DNA from: Microbacterium sp. AG1240
GTDB lineage: Bacteria; Actinomycetota; Actinomycetes; Actinomycetales; Microbacteriaceae
Assembly: GCF_003635115.1 (NCBI RefSeq)
Contig: NZ_RBXJ01000004.1
Location: 1 to 64,000 of the forward strand
Reading direction: 5' to 3'
Length of the DNA: 64,000 nt
Shown piece by piece: positions 51,884-61,201 of this stretch. Position numbers and translations under genes: made by a program. The notes below the pieces were generated by a model. It had not been told where the DNA came from. It did no database searches and saw only the letters and a program-made list of their open reading frames with translations. Position 1 is the first letter of the stretch; each line of letters opens with the position of its first letter.

Positions 51884-53041
51884 ATGATCGCTCGACCCCG
51901 TTCGCTCCGTCCGGCCCTCGCCCGCTTCGGGCTGGCAGTTCTCGTCGTCTCCGCGACCGTCTTCTCTGCCGGGGCAGCCATCGCGGCCACGGCACCCGCG
52001 CCGCCCTCCGGCGAAGATGTCACCTGGGGCGTGCGGACGGCGACGAACGCGCAGGGGAGCGCGCGAGACAACTTCGCCTACGTCGTCGGTCCGGGCGGCA
52101 CGGTCGACGATGCGATCGTGGTGACGAACCACGACGATCAGCCGCTCGATCTCGACCTGTACGCCGCCGACGGGTTCACCACGCAGAGCGGGCAGCTCGA
52201 CGTGCTCACCCGGGGCGAGGAGTCGTCCGAGGTGGGCGTGTGGACCGGTGTCGGCCAGGAGCACGTGCAGATACCCGCGGGGGAGTCCGCCGAGATCCCG
52301 TTCACCATCACCGTTCCCGAGAACGCGACCCCGGGGGACTACGCCGGAGGCATCATCACCTCGCTCGCCCGGCCGACGCAGGAGGACGGCATCACCGTCG
52401 ACCGTCGTCTCGGCATCCGGGTGCAACTTCGCGTGGACGGCACCCTGCAGCCCGGCCTCGTCATCGAGGGTCTCACGGTGGGGTTCACGGGCTCGCTGAA
52501 CCCGTTCGCGGGTGGCACGGCCACCGTCGACTACACCGTGCGCAACACCGGGAACGTGCGGCTCTCGGGCCAGCAGTCGGTCGCGCTCTACGGACCGTTC
52601 GGACTCTTCCGCGCGGACATCGAGGGCGTCGACGACGTGCCCGAGATCCTCCCCGGCGAATCCTGGACGGTCTCGGCCACCGCTCAGGGCGTCTTCCCCC
52701 TGGCCTGGCTGGGAACGGACGTCACCATCGACCCTGCCTTCCCCGCGGGGCTGGAGAGCGGACCCGATCTGGCGATGTTCGTCACGAGCTCGGGCACGGT
52801 GGCGATCCCGTGGAGTCTTGTCGTCCTCGTTCTGCTCGTCGGCGCGGCCGTGGTGGGCATCGTCGTCCTGCGGCGCCGGGCCCGCCGCCGGAGGACGCAG
52901 AACGAGGACGCCCGTGTGAAGGCGGCCGTCGCCGCCGCCCTGAAGGAGCAGCAGGCCCCGGTCGATGCGTCGTCGCACGACGAGGTCGCGGTGGGCGCGG
53001 GTGCAGGCGCGGGCGAGCGCTCGGCGTCGTCCTCGCGCTGA
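51884..53041 (+). CDS. DUF916-type (WxL-interacting) surface protein
   Basis: A 385-residue protein: signal peptide to about residue 35; DUF916-like domain (TWGVRTATNAQGSARDNFAY, GGTVDDAIVVTNHDDQPLDL); second beta domain (IRVQLRVDGTLQPGLVIEG, ATVDYTVRNTGNVRLSG); one membrane helix at about 307-328; then a basic cytosolic tail. In Firmicutes DUF916 proteins bind WxL proteins and peptidoglycan. Its place right after a phosphatase with a WxL-like tail supports the same partnership here. The C-terminal 40 residues are helical and Ala/Glu-rich. Confidence 0.86.
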   Translation: MIARPRSLRPALARFGLAVLVVSATVFSAGAAIAATAPAPPSGEDVTWGVRTATNAQGSARDNFAYVVGPGGTVDDAIVVTNHDDQPLDLDLYAADGFTTQSGQLDVLTRGEESSEVGVWTGVGQEHVQIPAGESAEIPFTITVPENATPGDYAGGIITSLARPTQEDGITVDRRLGIRVQLRVDGTLQPGLVIEGLTVGFTGSLNPFAGGTATVDYTVRNTGNVRLSGQQSVALYGPFGLFRADIEGVDDVPEILPGESWTVSATAQGVFPLAWLGTDVTIDPAFPAGLESGPDLAMFVTSSGTVAIPWSLVVLVLLVGAAVVGIVVLRRRARRRRTQNEDARVKAAVAAALKEQQAPVDASSHDEVAVGAGAGAGERSASSSR

Positions 53042-53090
53042 CGAGCACGATCGACTTGCCAAGGAGCACCTCGCCGTCGAGCATGAGGAG

Positions 53091-54023
53091 ATGACTGCCA
53101 CGCCCGCGGCTGCACTGCGCTCCCACCGGTGGTGGTGGTGGGTTGTCGCCATCGTCGTCGTCGCAGGGGCGGTCGTGGGTGCGGTCGCGTGGTCGGTGCT
53201 CGCGCCGCGGCCCGCAGCGGCTCCCGTCGCCGCCAGTCCGGCCGTCACGTCGACGTACACCCCCACGCCCAGCCCGACGCCGACCCCGACACCGACGCCG
53301 ACGGGGTTCGCCGCGAACACCGCGGTGTATCCGCTCGACGCCCTTCCTCAGGTCGACGTCTATGCGGTGATCCCCGCGCTCCCGGTCGACGACGACCCCC
53401 GGGGCGCCATGACGGGCGACACCGTTCGCGCCGTGACCGATCGCATCCCGGTCTTCGCCGACCCGACCGCCGAACCGGTCGCCTTCCTTCCCCGCGACTA
53501 CCAGTTCGACGGCACGACGGTCCCGGTCGTCGAACGCCAGGACCATTGGGTGCGCGTGCTGCTCACCGGCCGCGAAGCGGTGCCCTCGGCGGGCAATCCG
53601 GCGCAGCTGAGCGGCTGGCTCCGCATCCAGGACGTGGAGTTCTCCCGCGCCGACGCGACGGTCGAGGTGGGGCTGACGAGCCGCACGGTCGACATCGTGC
53701 ACGCCGATGGCACCAGGGAGCGTGTCGCCGACGACTTCGCATCGGGAACCGCGTCGACCCCGACGCCTGTCGGCCGCACGTTCGTGATGATGGTGCGCGT
53801 CGAGCCGTCGTTCGGGTACACCCGCGGCCACCCGCTGGTCTACCTCGGCGTGCAGTCGCCGACGCTCGACGGCTTCGGCGGGGCAGCCGTCGCCGTGACC
53901 GCCTTCCATTACCACGACGCCCGGTCGGGGGCGATCTCCAACGGGTGCCTGCGTCTCGGGCCCGAGGCGATCGACAGACTGGCGCAGCTGCCGCTGGGTA
54001 CTGCCGTATACGTGAACCCATGA
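53091..54023 (+). CDS. L,D-transpeptidase (YkuD family), membrane-anchored
   Basis: A 310-residue protein. One N-terminal membrane helix (WWWWVVAIVVVAGAVVGAV), a Pro/Thr linker with TPTPSPTPTPTPTPT, a linker domain, and the YkuD domain at about 205-310. The active-site cysteine is in ISNGCLRLGPEAID (the SxGCxR motif), with the histidine in VTAFHYHD. It cross-links meso-DAP or acts on peptidoglycan stems; the actinobacterial wall type is not known from the window. The ATG is the only in-frame start near GAGGAG, which abuts it, so initiation may be weak. Confidence 0.88.
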   Translation: MTATPAAALRSHRWWWWVVAIVVVAGAVVGAVAWSVLAPRPAAAPVAASPAVTSTYTPTPSPTPTPTPTPTGFAANTAVYPLDALPQVDVYAVIPALPVDDDPRGAMTGDTVRAVTDRIPVFADPTAEPVAFLPRDYQFDGTTVPVVERQDHWVRVLLTGREAVPSAGNPAQLSGWLRIQDVEFSRADATVEVGLTSRTVDIVHADGTRERVADDFASGTASTPTPVGRTFVMMVRVEPSFGYTRGHPLVYLGVQSPTLDGFGGAAVAVTAFHYHDARSGAISNGCLRLGPEAIDRLAQLPLGTAVYVNP

Positions 54024-54319
54024 TCGTCGAGTTCACCGACGAGATGTACCGCTGGCAGGCCCGCTCCGACGCGGACTGGTACTTCGTCGCGATGCCGGAA
54101 GACCCGAGCTCCGACGTGGCGGAGCTGCAGGGCCCCTCCCGCCGGGGCTTCGGTGCGGTGCGGGTGCATGCGACGGTCGGTTCGTCGAGCTGGCGCACGT
54201 CGATCTTCCCCGGCGGGGACGGGCGCTACGTCCTGCCGCTCAAGCGTGCCGTCCGCGAGGCCGAGAACCTCCGCGAGGGTGCGCCGGTGACGGTGACCCT
54301 CGAGATCGCCGGCCTATGA
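54020..54319 (+). CDS. DUF1905 domain protein
   Basis: A 99-residue protein consisting of the DUF1905 beta-barrel: WQARSDADWYFVAMPED, RRGFGAVRVHATVGSSSW, TSIFPGGDGRYVLPLKRAVR, VTVTLEIAGL. The fold is known but its role is not. ATGA overlap with the transpeptidase gene and another with the peptidase gene show one transcript. Confidence 0.92.
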   Translation: MIVEFTDEMYRWQARSDADWYFVAMPEDPSSDVAELQGPSRRGFGAVRVHATVGSSSWRTSIFPGGDGRYVLPLKRAVREAENLREGAPVTVTLEIAGL

Positions 54320-54810
54320 GCGCGGTGTTCGCGCTCGCGGTCGAGGTCACCGCCTACGGGGCGTTCGCTGTGCTAAGCGCGGTGCTGACGGTCATCGACC
54401 TGCGCACCCATCGACTGCCCGACCGCCTGGTGCTCCCGGCCTATCCCGTGGCAGCCGTCCTGCTGACGGGCGCGGCGTTCCTGCGCGGCGATCCGGCCCG
54501 GCTCCTCTCGGTCGCCGGCGGGGCGATCGTGCTCTTCGCCTTCTACCTGCTGTTGCGGATGCTGCGCCCCGGGGCGATGGGCGGAGGAGACGTCAAGCTG
54601 GCCGGCGTCATCGGTGCGTTCCTCGGTTACCTGGGGTGGGATGCCGTGCTCGGAGGCGCGATCGCGGGGTTCGTGTTCGGCGGCCTGGTCGCCGCCGTGA
54701 TCGTGCTCGCCCGACGGGCGAGGGGCGCGAACCGGCTCGCTTTCGGGCCGTGGATGCTTCTGGGTGCCTGGACGGCGATCCTCGCGACGGCTGCGACGGC
54801 CGTTTCCTGA
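54316..54810 (+). CDS. prepilin peptidase (A24 family), short form
   Basis: A 164-residue membrane peptidase with the two catalytic aspartates in VIDLRTHRLPDRLVLP and GGGDVKLAGVIGAF. About five membrane helices. It lacks the N-terminal methyltransferase part of PilD, as in the Flp/Tad-type TadV group. No pilin genes lie in the window, so it probably serves a Tad or type II secretion locus elsewhere. Confidence 0.92.
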   Translation: MSAVFALAVEVTAYGAFAVLSAVLTVIDLRTHRLPDRLVLPAYPVAAVLLTGAAFLRGDPARLLSVAGGAIVLFAFYLLLRMLRPGAMGGGDVKLAGVIGAFLGYLGWDAVLGGAIAGFVFGGLVAAVIVLARRARGANRLAFGPWMLLGAWTAILATAATAVS

Positions 54811-54853
54811 CGGCGCACGGCGTCAAGCCCCGGGACGAGGGGCACGGCGCCGA

Positions 54854-54859
54854 TAGCCT
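54854..54859 (+). promoter_or_regulatory. -10 hexamer TAGCCT, leaderless arrangement
   Basis: TAGCCT is followed by six bases (GGCGTG) and the ATG at 54866. This settles that start over the GTG three bases earlier. Confidence 0.55.
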
Positions 54860-54865
54860 GGCGTG

Positions 54866-55906
54866 ATGACCGACACCGTGATCTCTCGCGCCACCGCGTG
54901 GGCGCTGGCTCGCCGGCCCGTGCGTGCCTACCTGCGCTACGCCGGAGCCCGCGGTCCGGTCCTCGCCGACAGCGTGACCTATCGCACCCTGTTCAGCCTC
55001 TTCGCCGGTGTGCTCCTCGGATTCTCGTTCGCGGGCATCTGGCTGGCGGGGAACCCCGACGCCCTGTCGGCGCTCACCCGCTCACTGAATTCCGCGATCC
55101 CCGGGCTGGTGGGCGAGAACGGCCTCATCGACGTCTCGAAGATCGAGGCGCCCGGGGCGTTCACGATCGCCGGTATCGTCTCGCTCCTCGGTCTTGTCGG
55201 AGCGGCGATCGGCGCCATCGGGACCCTCCGCACCGCCCTGCGCCAGATCGCGGCCCAGACGACCGACGACACCTTCATCGCGTGGGTGCTGCTGCGTAAC
55301 CTCGCCCTCGCCATCGGCATCGGCGGTTCCCTCGCCGCCGCGGCCGCCGCCACGTTCCTCGCCACCGCCGGTCTCGATGTCCTGCGGGGCTGGCTGGGTG
55401 TCGCCGCCGACGCCGGGTGGGCAGGGTTCCTCGCCTGGTTCGTCTCCGTCGTCGTCGTCCTCGCCCTGGACACCGTGGTCGTCGCGGCACTGTTCGCCTT
55501 CCTGTCGGGTCTCCGCGTCCGCCGTCGCACCCTGTGGAAGGGCGCGCTCCTCGGCGGCGTCGGGCTCACCGTGCTGCAGCAGTTGTCGGGCCTGTTCGTC
55601 GGCGGCGCGAGCTCCAATCCGCTCCTGGGCACGTTCGCGTCGCTGATCGCGCTGCTGCTGTGGCTCAACCTCTCCAGCCAGGTCATCCTCATCGCGTCGG
55701 CCTACATCGTCACCGGCCACGAGGAGGACGAAGACCGGGTGCACGCCCGCTTCGGTGCGGCGACCATGGTGCAGTTCCGCGTCCGGCAGGCAGAGCGCGC
55801 CGTGCAGGCGGCGGCGTCCGAACTCACCGCGGCGCGCGACGCCGAAGCGACCGAGCGCGAGAAGAGCGCAGCATCCGGAGACGCCGCCGACGCATCCCAC
55901 CAGTAG
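54866..55906 (+). CDS. YihY/BrkB family membrane protein
   Basis: A 346-residue protein with six membrane helices and the family marks LADSVTYRTLFSLFAGVLLG near the start and ALLLWLNLSSQVILIASAYI near the end. The C-terminal 60 residues form a charged helix (RVRQAERAVQAAASELTAAR). The family was once called ribonuclease BN; it is now seen as a membrane protein of unknown transport role. Confidence 0.93.
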   Translation: MTDTVISRATAWALARRPVRAYLRYAGARGPVLADSVTYRTLFSLFAGVLLGFSFAGIWLAGNPDALSALTRSLNSAIPGLVGENGLIDVSKIEAPGAFTIAGIVSLLGLVGAAIGAIGTLRTALRQIAAQTTDDTFIAWVLLRNLALAIGIGGSLAAAAAATFLATAGLDVLRGWLGVAADAGWAGFLAWFVSVVVVLALDTVVVAALFAFLSGLRVRRRTLWKGALLGGVGLTVLQQLSGLFVGGASSNPLLGTFASLIALLLWLNLSSQVILIASAYIVTGHEEDEDRVHARFGAATMVQFRVRQAERAVQAAASELTAARDAEATEREKSAASGDAADASHQ

Positions 55907-55926
55907 CATTCGCTCAAGGAGGGATC

Positions 55927-57582
55927 ATGATCGGTGTGCGTACAGGATCACGGGGACGTCGCTGGCTCGGACTTCTGTTGTCGGTCGCGTTCGTCGTCTC
56001 GGCCGGGGTCATGACTCCGGTCGTCGCCGCGCGCGCCGCGACCACCGTCGGATGGCTGCACACCGACGGCTCCCGCATCGTCACGGAGTCGGGGCAGACG
56101 CACACCGTCCGCGCGGTGTCGTGGTTCGGGATGGAGACGAGCAATTGCGCTCCCCACGGCCTCTGGACCATCTCCCTCGACGAGGGGATGCGGCGCATCG
56201 CCGAGATGGGTTTCAACACCATCCGGCTGCCCTTCTCGAACGAGTGCCTGACGGCGGCGTCCACCACCTCCATCGACGCGAACGCCAACCCGACGCTGGT
56301 GGGTCTGACGCCGCTGCAGCTGATGGACACGGTCATCGCCCGTGCGAAGGCCGTCGGTCTGAGCGTGATCCTCGATCGGCACCGCCCGGGGTCGGACGCC
56401 CAGTCGGAGCTCTGGTACACCTCCGCCTACTCGGAACAGCGCTGGATTGACGAGTGGAAGATGCTCGCGCAGCGGTACAAGAACGAGCCGGCCGTCGTCG
56501 GTGTCGATCTCCACAACGAGCCCCACGGCGCCGCGTGCTGGGGATGCGGCGATGCCGCCACCGACTGGCGGGCGGCAGCGACGCGTGCGGGCAACGCCGT
56601 GCTGTCGGTGAATCCCAGACTCCTGATCGTCGTCGAGGGCGTCGAACGCCAGCCCGACGGCAGCTCCACGTGGTGGGGCGGGGGTCTCGCGGGCGTCGCG
56701 ACGAAGCCCGTCACCCTGAACGTCGCCAACCGGGTGGTGTACTCGCCCCACGACTATCCCGCGAGCGTCTACAACCAGACGTGGTTCGGCGCGGCTGACT
56801 ACCCCGCGAACCTCCCGGCGGTCTGGGAGAAGAACTGGGGGTTCATCGCCACCCGCGGGATCGCCCCGGTGCTCCTCGGCGAGTTCGGCACGAAGCTCGA
56901 GACCGCGAGCGACAAAGCCTGGCTGAAGAGCCTCGTCGACTACCTCGGGAAGACCGGCATCAGCTTCGCCTACTGGTCGTTCAATCCGAACAGCGGCGAT
57001 ACCGGGGGGCTCGTTCTCGATGACTGGCGCACCCCGCAGACGGCGAAGCTCGCCGCTCTCGCGCCTCTGCTGAAGCCGACGACCGAGCCGACCGCGGCGC
57101 CCACGGCATCGGCGACGCCGAAGCCGACCGCGACGCCGAAGCCGACCGCGACGCCGAAGCCGACCAGCACGGCGACGCCGAAGCCGACCGCGACGCCCAG
57201 ACCCAGCGCCACGCCGAAGCCGACCAGTACCGCGACGCCGAAGCCGACCGCGTCGGCCACCCCGTCGCCGAGCGCTCCGTCAGCCGGTGGGATCACGGCC
57301 GCGTGGAGCCTGCAGAGCGCCTGGGGCGAGGGATACGTCGCCGATGTCACGGTGACGGCGGCTCGGAAGGTCGATCGTTGGACGGTCAGCTGGTCGTCGC
57401 CGGGAGCCACGTCGATCGTCAGCGCGTGGGGGATGGACTGCCGGCTCTCCGGATCGACCATCACCTGCACCGGCGCCGGATGGGCCGCGGGCCTCGCCCC
57501 GGGGCAGACCGTGAAGGTCGGTCTGCAGGTGGCCGCCACCCGCGCCCCCGCGGCACCCGCGCTGAGCTCTACCTCCTCCTGA
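55927..57582 (+). CDS. secreted GH5 endoglucanase with CBM2
   Basis: A 551-residue exported cellulase. ATG behind AAGGAGGG; signal peptide to about 39. The GH5 domain covers about 40-380: MGFNTIRLPFSNECL, the acid/base in VDLHNEPHGAA, YSPHDYP, and the nucleophile in VLLGEFGTK. A 70-residue linker of TPKPTA-like repeats follows. The last 100 residues match a family 2 cellulose-binding module (ITAAWSLQSAWGEGYVADVT, tryptophans spaced as on the binding face). It indicates use of plant polysaccharide. Confidence 0.94.
   Translation: MIGVRTGSRGRRWLGLLLSVAFVVSAGVMTPVVAARAATTVGWLHTDGSRIVTESGQTHTVRAVSWFGMETSNCAPHGLWTISLDEGMRRIAEMGFNTIRLPFSNECLTAASTTSIDANANPTLVGLTPLQLMDTVIARAKAVGLSVILDRHRPGSDAQSELWYTSAYSEQRWIDEWKMLAQRYKNEPAVVGVDLHNEPHGAACWGCGDAATDWRAAATRAGNAVLSVNPRLLIVVEGVERQPDGSSTWWGGGLAGVATKPVTLNVANRVVYSPHDYPASVYNQTWFGAADYPANLPAVWEKNWGFIATRGIAPVLLGEFGTKLETASDKAWLKSLVDYLGKTGISFAYWSFNPNSGDTGGLVLDDWRTPQTAKLAALAPLLKPTTEPTAAPTASATPKPTATPKPTATPKPTSTATPKPTATPRPSATPKPTSTATPKPTASATPSPSAPSAGGITAAWSLQSAWGEGYVADVTVTAARKVDRWTVSWSSPGATSIVSAWGMDCRLSGSTITCTGAGWAAGLAPGQTVKVGLQVAATRAPAAPALSSTSS
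57107..57262 (+). repeat. 18-bp tandem repeats coding the cellulase linker
   Basis: GCGACGCCGAAGCCGACC and close variants recur about eight times and encode TPKPTA/S blocks between the GH5 and CBM2 domains. The linker length could vary by slippage. It is not a CRISPR: there are no spacers. Confidence 0.85.
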
Positions 57583-57622
57583 CCGAGACGGCAACCGCCG
57601 GACTCGGACGCACGGGCGCGAC

Positions 57623-57628
57623 TAGCGT
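57623..57628 (+). promoter_or_regulatory. -10 hexamer TAGCGT, leaderless arrangement
   Basis: TAGCGT is followed by six bases (GACCCC) and the ATG at 57635. There is no Shine-Dalgarno. Confidence 0.55.
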
Positions 57629-57634
57629 GACCCC

Positions 57635-58345
57635 ATGAGCTCGTCAGAAGTGCGCGGCGCCTATACCGCCGCCGCCGTGCGGGCCGCCGAGGCTCCTCTG
57701 CTGGCCGCGGGGGAGCCGCTCATGCTCGAAGCCGCCGCAGCGCTGGCAGAGATCGCCCGGGAAGTGCTCGCCGAGCGCCCCGGGCGCGTGCTCGTGCTGG
57801 CCGGTGCCGGCGACAACGGCGGCGATGCCCTCTTCGCTGCGGCCGAACTCGCGCCGCTCGTACCCGTCGAGATCGTACTCACCTCCGACAGGGTGCACCG
57901 CGAGGCGCTCGGCACGGCCCTGGGTGCTGGTGCCGCACTGCGCGCCGTGGCCGACGTCTGCGCCCGACCGGGGGAGTACTCCGTCATCCTCGACGGCATC
58001 CTCGGTATCGGCGCGGCGGCCGACCCCCGGCTGCGCGGTGCCGCCCGAGCGGTGGTCGAATCGCTGGCACCCGCGAGCGCCGCATCCGACACCGTCGTCA
58101 TCGCGGTCGATCTCCCCAGCGGCCTGCACCCCGACGACGGCACCGCCGACTCCGCGGTGCTGCCCGCGTCGATCACCGTCACGTTCGGGGCGGTGAAGGC
58201 GGGTCTCGTGAGGGGGCGGGGGCCCGCGGTGGTCGGCGAGATCCGGGTCGTCGATCTCGGGCTGGAGCCGGCGCTCGCGCGCGTGCGGCCCGCGGTGACA
58301 GGCGTCCTCGACGTGGTGCGCGTTCCTCGCCGCACCCGCGTCTGA
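57635..58345 (+). CDS. nnrE: NAD(P)H-hydrate epimerase (YjeF N-terminal domain)
   Basis: A 236-residue epimerase that repairs damaged NADHX/NADPHX: RVLVLAGAGDNGGDALFAA (the GxGNNGGD motif, here GAGDNGGD), VILDGILGIGAA and VIAVDLPSGLHPDDG. The dehydratase half of the usual fusion is absent, so it is the stand-alone type. The stop region CTGATCGATCAG is palindromic and shared with the convergent phosphorylase gene. Confidence 0.92.
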   Translation: MSSSEVRGAYTAAAVRAAEAPLLAAGEPLMLEAAAALAEIAREVLAERPGRVLVLAGAGDNGGDALFAAAELAPLVPVEIVLTSDRVHREALGTALGAGAALRAVADVCARPGEYSVILDGILGIGAAADPRLRGAARAVVESLAPASAASDTVVIAVDLPSGLHPDDGTADSAVLPASITVTFGAVKAGLVRGRGPAVVGEIRVVDLGLEPALARVRPAVTGVLDVVRVPRRTRV

Positions 58346-58349
58346 TCGA

Positions 58350-60896
58350 TCAGGTCGCGACGGCGACGAGGCCGAGCTCCACGGCCGACACGAGACGATC
58401 GTGGCGAGGGACCACGCGCACCGCGTAACCGAACGGACCGGTCGCCTCGAGGGCGAGGCTCCCCTCGAACACGGTCGCCGAGTCTTCTTCTCCGGCATCC
58501 GACAGCGCGCTCGTCGTCCGTTCTCCGGCCAGTGTCCCGTCAGCGTCGATCGCACCGGAGATGAGCTGCACCGAGACGTCGTCGGGGGTCAGGCCGTCGA
58601 GGTCGACGATCGCCCGCACCGAGATCCGGTCGCCCGCCCGAGCCTGGGCGGAGATGGCCGTCGCATCGACCGCCCGCACCGACACCCGCGGCCACGCATC
58701 GCGCACCCGGGTGAGGAACGCCGCGAACTCCCGTGCACCGGCGAAGCCGCCGGTGCTCAGAGCGTGATCGTTGGCCGAGGCGGGCGCGTAGAGCCTGGTG
58801 ACGTAATCGCGCACCATGCGATCGCTCGTGGCCTTGCGTCCGAGGTCGGTCATCGTGTGTCGCACGCGCTCGAGCCACCCGACGGGGATGCCGCCCTCCC
58901 GCTCGTAGAAGGTGGGCACGAGCTGGTGCTCGATCAGGTCGTAGAGGGCGGATGCTTCGGCGTCGTCGCGCTCGTCGTCGTTCGCCGCGGTGTCGGCGGT
59001 GGGGATCGCCCAGCCGTTGCGACCGTCGTACCACTCGTCCCACCAGCCGTCGAGGATGGAGAGGTTGAGCGATCCGTTGAGCGCCGCCTTCATGCCCGAC
59101 GTGCCGCTCGCCTCGAGCGGGCGCACCGGCGTGTTCAGCCAGACGTCGCACCCGGGGTAGAGCTTCTTGGCGAGGGTGATGTCGTAGTCGGGCAGGAAGA
59201 CGATCCGCTCGCGCACCTTCGGGTCGCGGCTGAAACGCACGAGCTGCTGGATGAGGGTCTTCCCGGAATCGTCGGCCGGGTGCGACTTCCCTCCGATGAC
59301 GATCTGCACCGGACGGTCGGGATCGGTGAGCAGCCGGGTGAGGCGCTCGGGATCGCGCAGCATCAGCGTCAGGCGCTTGTAGGTCGGCACGCGGCGCGCG
59401 AATCCGATCGTGAGCACCTCGGGGTCGAGCACCTTCGCCGTCCACGCCGCGGGCGACGAAGACGCGGCGGCCCCGAGCCTCCGGCGGGCCTCTGCCACGA
59501 GCTCCTGCTTCATCTCGACGCGCACTCCCCAGAGCTCGGCGTCGGTGATGGCCGCGCGATCGCGCCAGTCGTGGTCTGCGGTGAGGGCGTCGCCGAACCC
59601 GCGCTCGCTCAGCGCCTTCAGCGACGGGTGCACCCAGGTCGGCGCATGCACGCCGTTCGTGATCGACGTGATCGGCACCTCGTCGGGGTCGATCCCGGGC
59701 CAGAGGGCGCCGAACATGCCGCGGCTGACCGCGCCGTGCAGCAGAGAGACGCCGTTGGCGTGCTGGCCGAGATGGAGCCCGAGCACGGCCATGTTGAACA
59801 CGTGCGGGTCGCCGCCGTCGTAGTCCTCGAGTCCGAGCGCGAGGGCGCGGGCGCCGTCGATTCCCGCGAGCAGACCGCCGGAGAGGTAGTCGGCCACGAG
59901 CGTCCGCGGGAAACGGTCGATGCCGGCGGGCACCGGGGTGTGGGTCGTGAAGACGGTCGACGCCCGCACCTGCGCCAGCGCGACCTCGAACGACAGGCCG
60001 TCGCGAGCGATGAATTCCGACATGCGCTCGAGGCCCTGGAATCCGGCGTGGCCCTCGTTCGTGTGGAAGACGTCGGGGTCGGGCCGGCCCGTGATGCGGC
60101 ACCACGCCCGCACCGCGCGGACGCCTCCGATGCCGAGCAGCAGCTCCTGGTGCAGCCGGTGCTCGCCCCCGCCGCCGTAGAGACGATCGGTGACGCGACG
60201 CAGCTCCTCCGAGTTCGACGGGGTCTCGGCGTCGAGGAGCAGCAGCGGAACGCGCCCGATGTCGGCCACCCAGACGCGGGCGAACAGGGTTCTGCCTGCC
60301 GGCAGCTCGAGCGAGATCTCGACGGGTGATCCGTCGGGCTCCTGCAGCTGCCGAAGTCCGAGGCCGTAGGGGTCGAGCACCGGGTAGCTCTCGTGCTGCC
60401 AGCCGTCGTCGCCGATCGACTGGCGGAAGTACCCGGCGCGATAGAAGAGTCCGACGCCCGTCAGCGGCACGCCCAGGTCGGACGCGCTCTTGAGGTGGTC
60501 GCCGGCGAGGATGCCGAGGCCTCCCGAGTACTGCGGAAGCGATCCGTCGACACCGAACTCGGGGGAGAAGTACGCGATGTGCGCGGGCTTGGGATCGGCG
60601 AGACCCTGGAACCAGCGCTCACCGGTGAGATAGGCCTCGAGGCGTTCGTCTTCGGCCCGCACGCGGGCGACGAACCCCTCGTCCGACGCCAGCTCGTCGA
60701 GACGCGCTTGGCCGATGGTGCCGAGCAGTCGCGAGGGGTTCTCATCGACCCTGGCCCAGAGATCGTGGTCCATCGAGGCGAACAGCGACGACGTGGCGCG
60801 GCTCCACGACCATCGCCAATTCGTCGCGAGACGGTCGAGCGGCGCCAGCGCGGGCGACAGGACGGGACGGACGGTGAACGTGCGGAGAGCCTTCAC
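58350..60896 (-). CDS. glgP: alpha-glucan (maltodextrin/glycogen) phosphorylase
   Basis: An 848-residue GT35 enzyme of the actinobacterial/archaeal short subgroup: IAYFSPEFGVDGSLPQYSGG, TNEGHAGFQGLERM, TTHTPVPAGIDRF, IGFARRVPTYKRLTLM, and VRPLEASGTSGMKAALNGS, whose downstream region binds pyridoxal phosphate. It releases glucose 1-phosphate from glycogen. GTG start with TAAGAT seven bases upstream. A C-terminal domain of about 130 residues completes it, as in other actinobacteria. Confidence 0.95.
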   Translation of the reverse strand: MKALRTFTVRPVLSPALAPLDRLATNWRWSWSRATSSLFASMDHDLWARVDENPSRLLGTIGQARLDELASDEGFVARVRAEDERLEAYLTGERWFQGLADPKPAHIAYFSPEFGVDGSLPQYSGGLGILAGDHLKSASDLGVPLTGVGLFYRAGYFRQSIGDDGWQHESYPVLDPYGLGLRQLQEPDGSPVEISLELPAGRTLFARVWVADIGRVPLLLLDAETPSNSEELRRVTDRLYGGGGEHRLHQELLLGIGGVRAVRAWCRITGRPDPDVFHTNEGHAGFQGLERMSEFIARDGLSFEVALAQVRASTVFTTHTPVPAGIDRFPRTLVADYLSGGLLAGIDGARALALGLEDYDGGDPHVFNMAVLGLHLGQHANGVSLLHGAVSRGMFGALWPGIDPDEVPITSITNGVHAPTWVHPSLKALSERGFGDALTADHDWRDRAAITDAELWGVRVEMKQELVAEARRRLGAAASSSPAAWTAKVLDPEVLTIGFARRVPTYKRLTLMLRDPERLTRLLTDPDRPVQIVIGGKSHPADDSGKTLIQQLVRFSRDPKVRERIVFLPDYDITLAKKLYPGCDVWLNTPVRPLEASGTSGMKAALNGSLNLSILDGWWDEWYDGRNGWAIPTADTAANDDERDDAEASALYDLIEHQLVPTFYEREGGIPVGWLERVRHTMTDLGRKATSDRMVRDYVTRLYAPASANDHALSTGGFAGAREFAAFLTRVRDAWPRVSVRAVDATAISAQARAGDRISVRAIVDLDGLTPDDVSVQLISGAIDADGTLAGERTTSALSDAGEEDSATVFEGSLALEATGPFGYAVRVVPRHDRLVSAVELGLVAVAT

Positions 60897-60973
60897 GCGA
60901 GTGATCTTAGGTCATCGCCCTCTGCGCGGAAGGGTCGTCTCCACAGCGGATGCTTCGGACTACGCTGGGCGAC

Positions 60974-61201
60974 ATGGCACTTGCACGACTGACTGGCGGG
61001 CCGCTCGACGGCCAGGTGATCCCCCTCGAAGACGACGTCGACGACTCGCTCATCGTCCCCTACGGCGAGGGCCAGCTGGTCTACCGCCGCGGCGGCGACC
61101 TCGAGAACACCGGCGACAGCGACGGACCCACCGAGGCGGTCTTCACCTACGCCGAAGCGACCCAGGACATCAACCCGAACGAAGACGGACGAGACGATTG
61201 A
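60974..61201 (+). CDS. small conserved hypothetical protein
   Basis: A 75-residue acidic protein: MALARLTGGPLDGQVIPLED, VYRRGGDLENTGDSDGPTEA. No recognised domain, but the GGPLDGQ start is found in short actinobacterial proteins. TACGCT lies seven bases before the ATG. Its stop overlaps the TTG start of the CYTH gene (TTGA). Confidence 0.8.
   Translation: MALARLTGGPLDGQVIPLEDDVDDSLIVPYGEGQLVYRRGGDLENTGDSDGPTEAVFTYAEATQDINPNEDGRDD

Noticed and set aside
57107-57262. Repeat array as a possible CRISPR
   Set aside because: The units are contiguous 18-bp coding repeats without spacers and encode a Pro/Thr linker.
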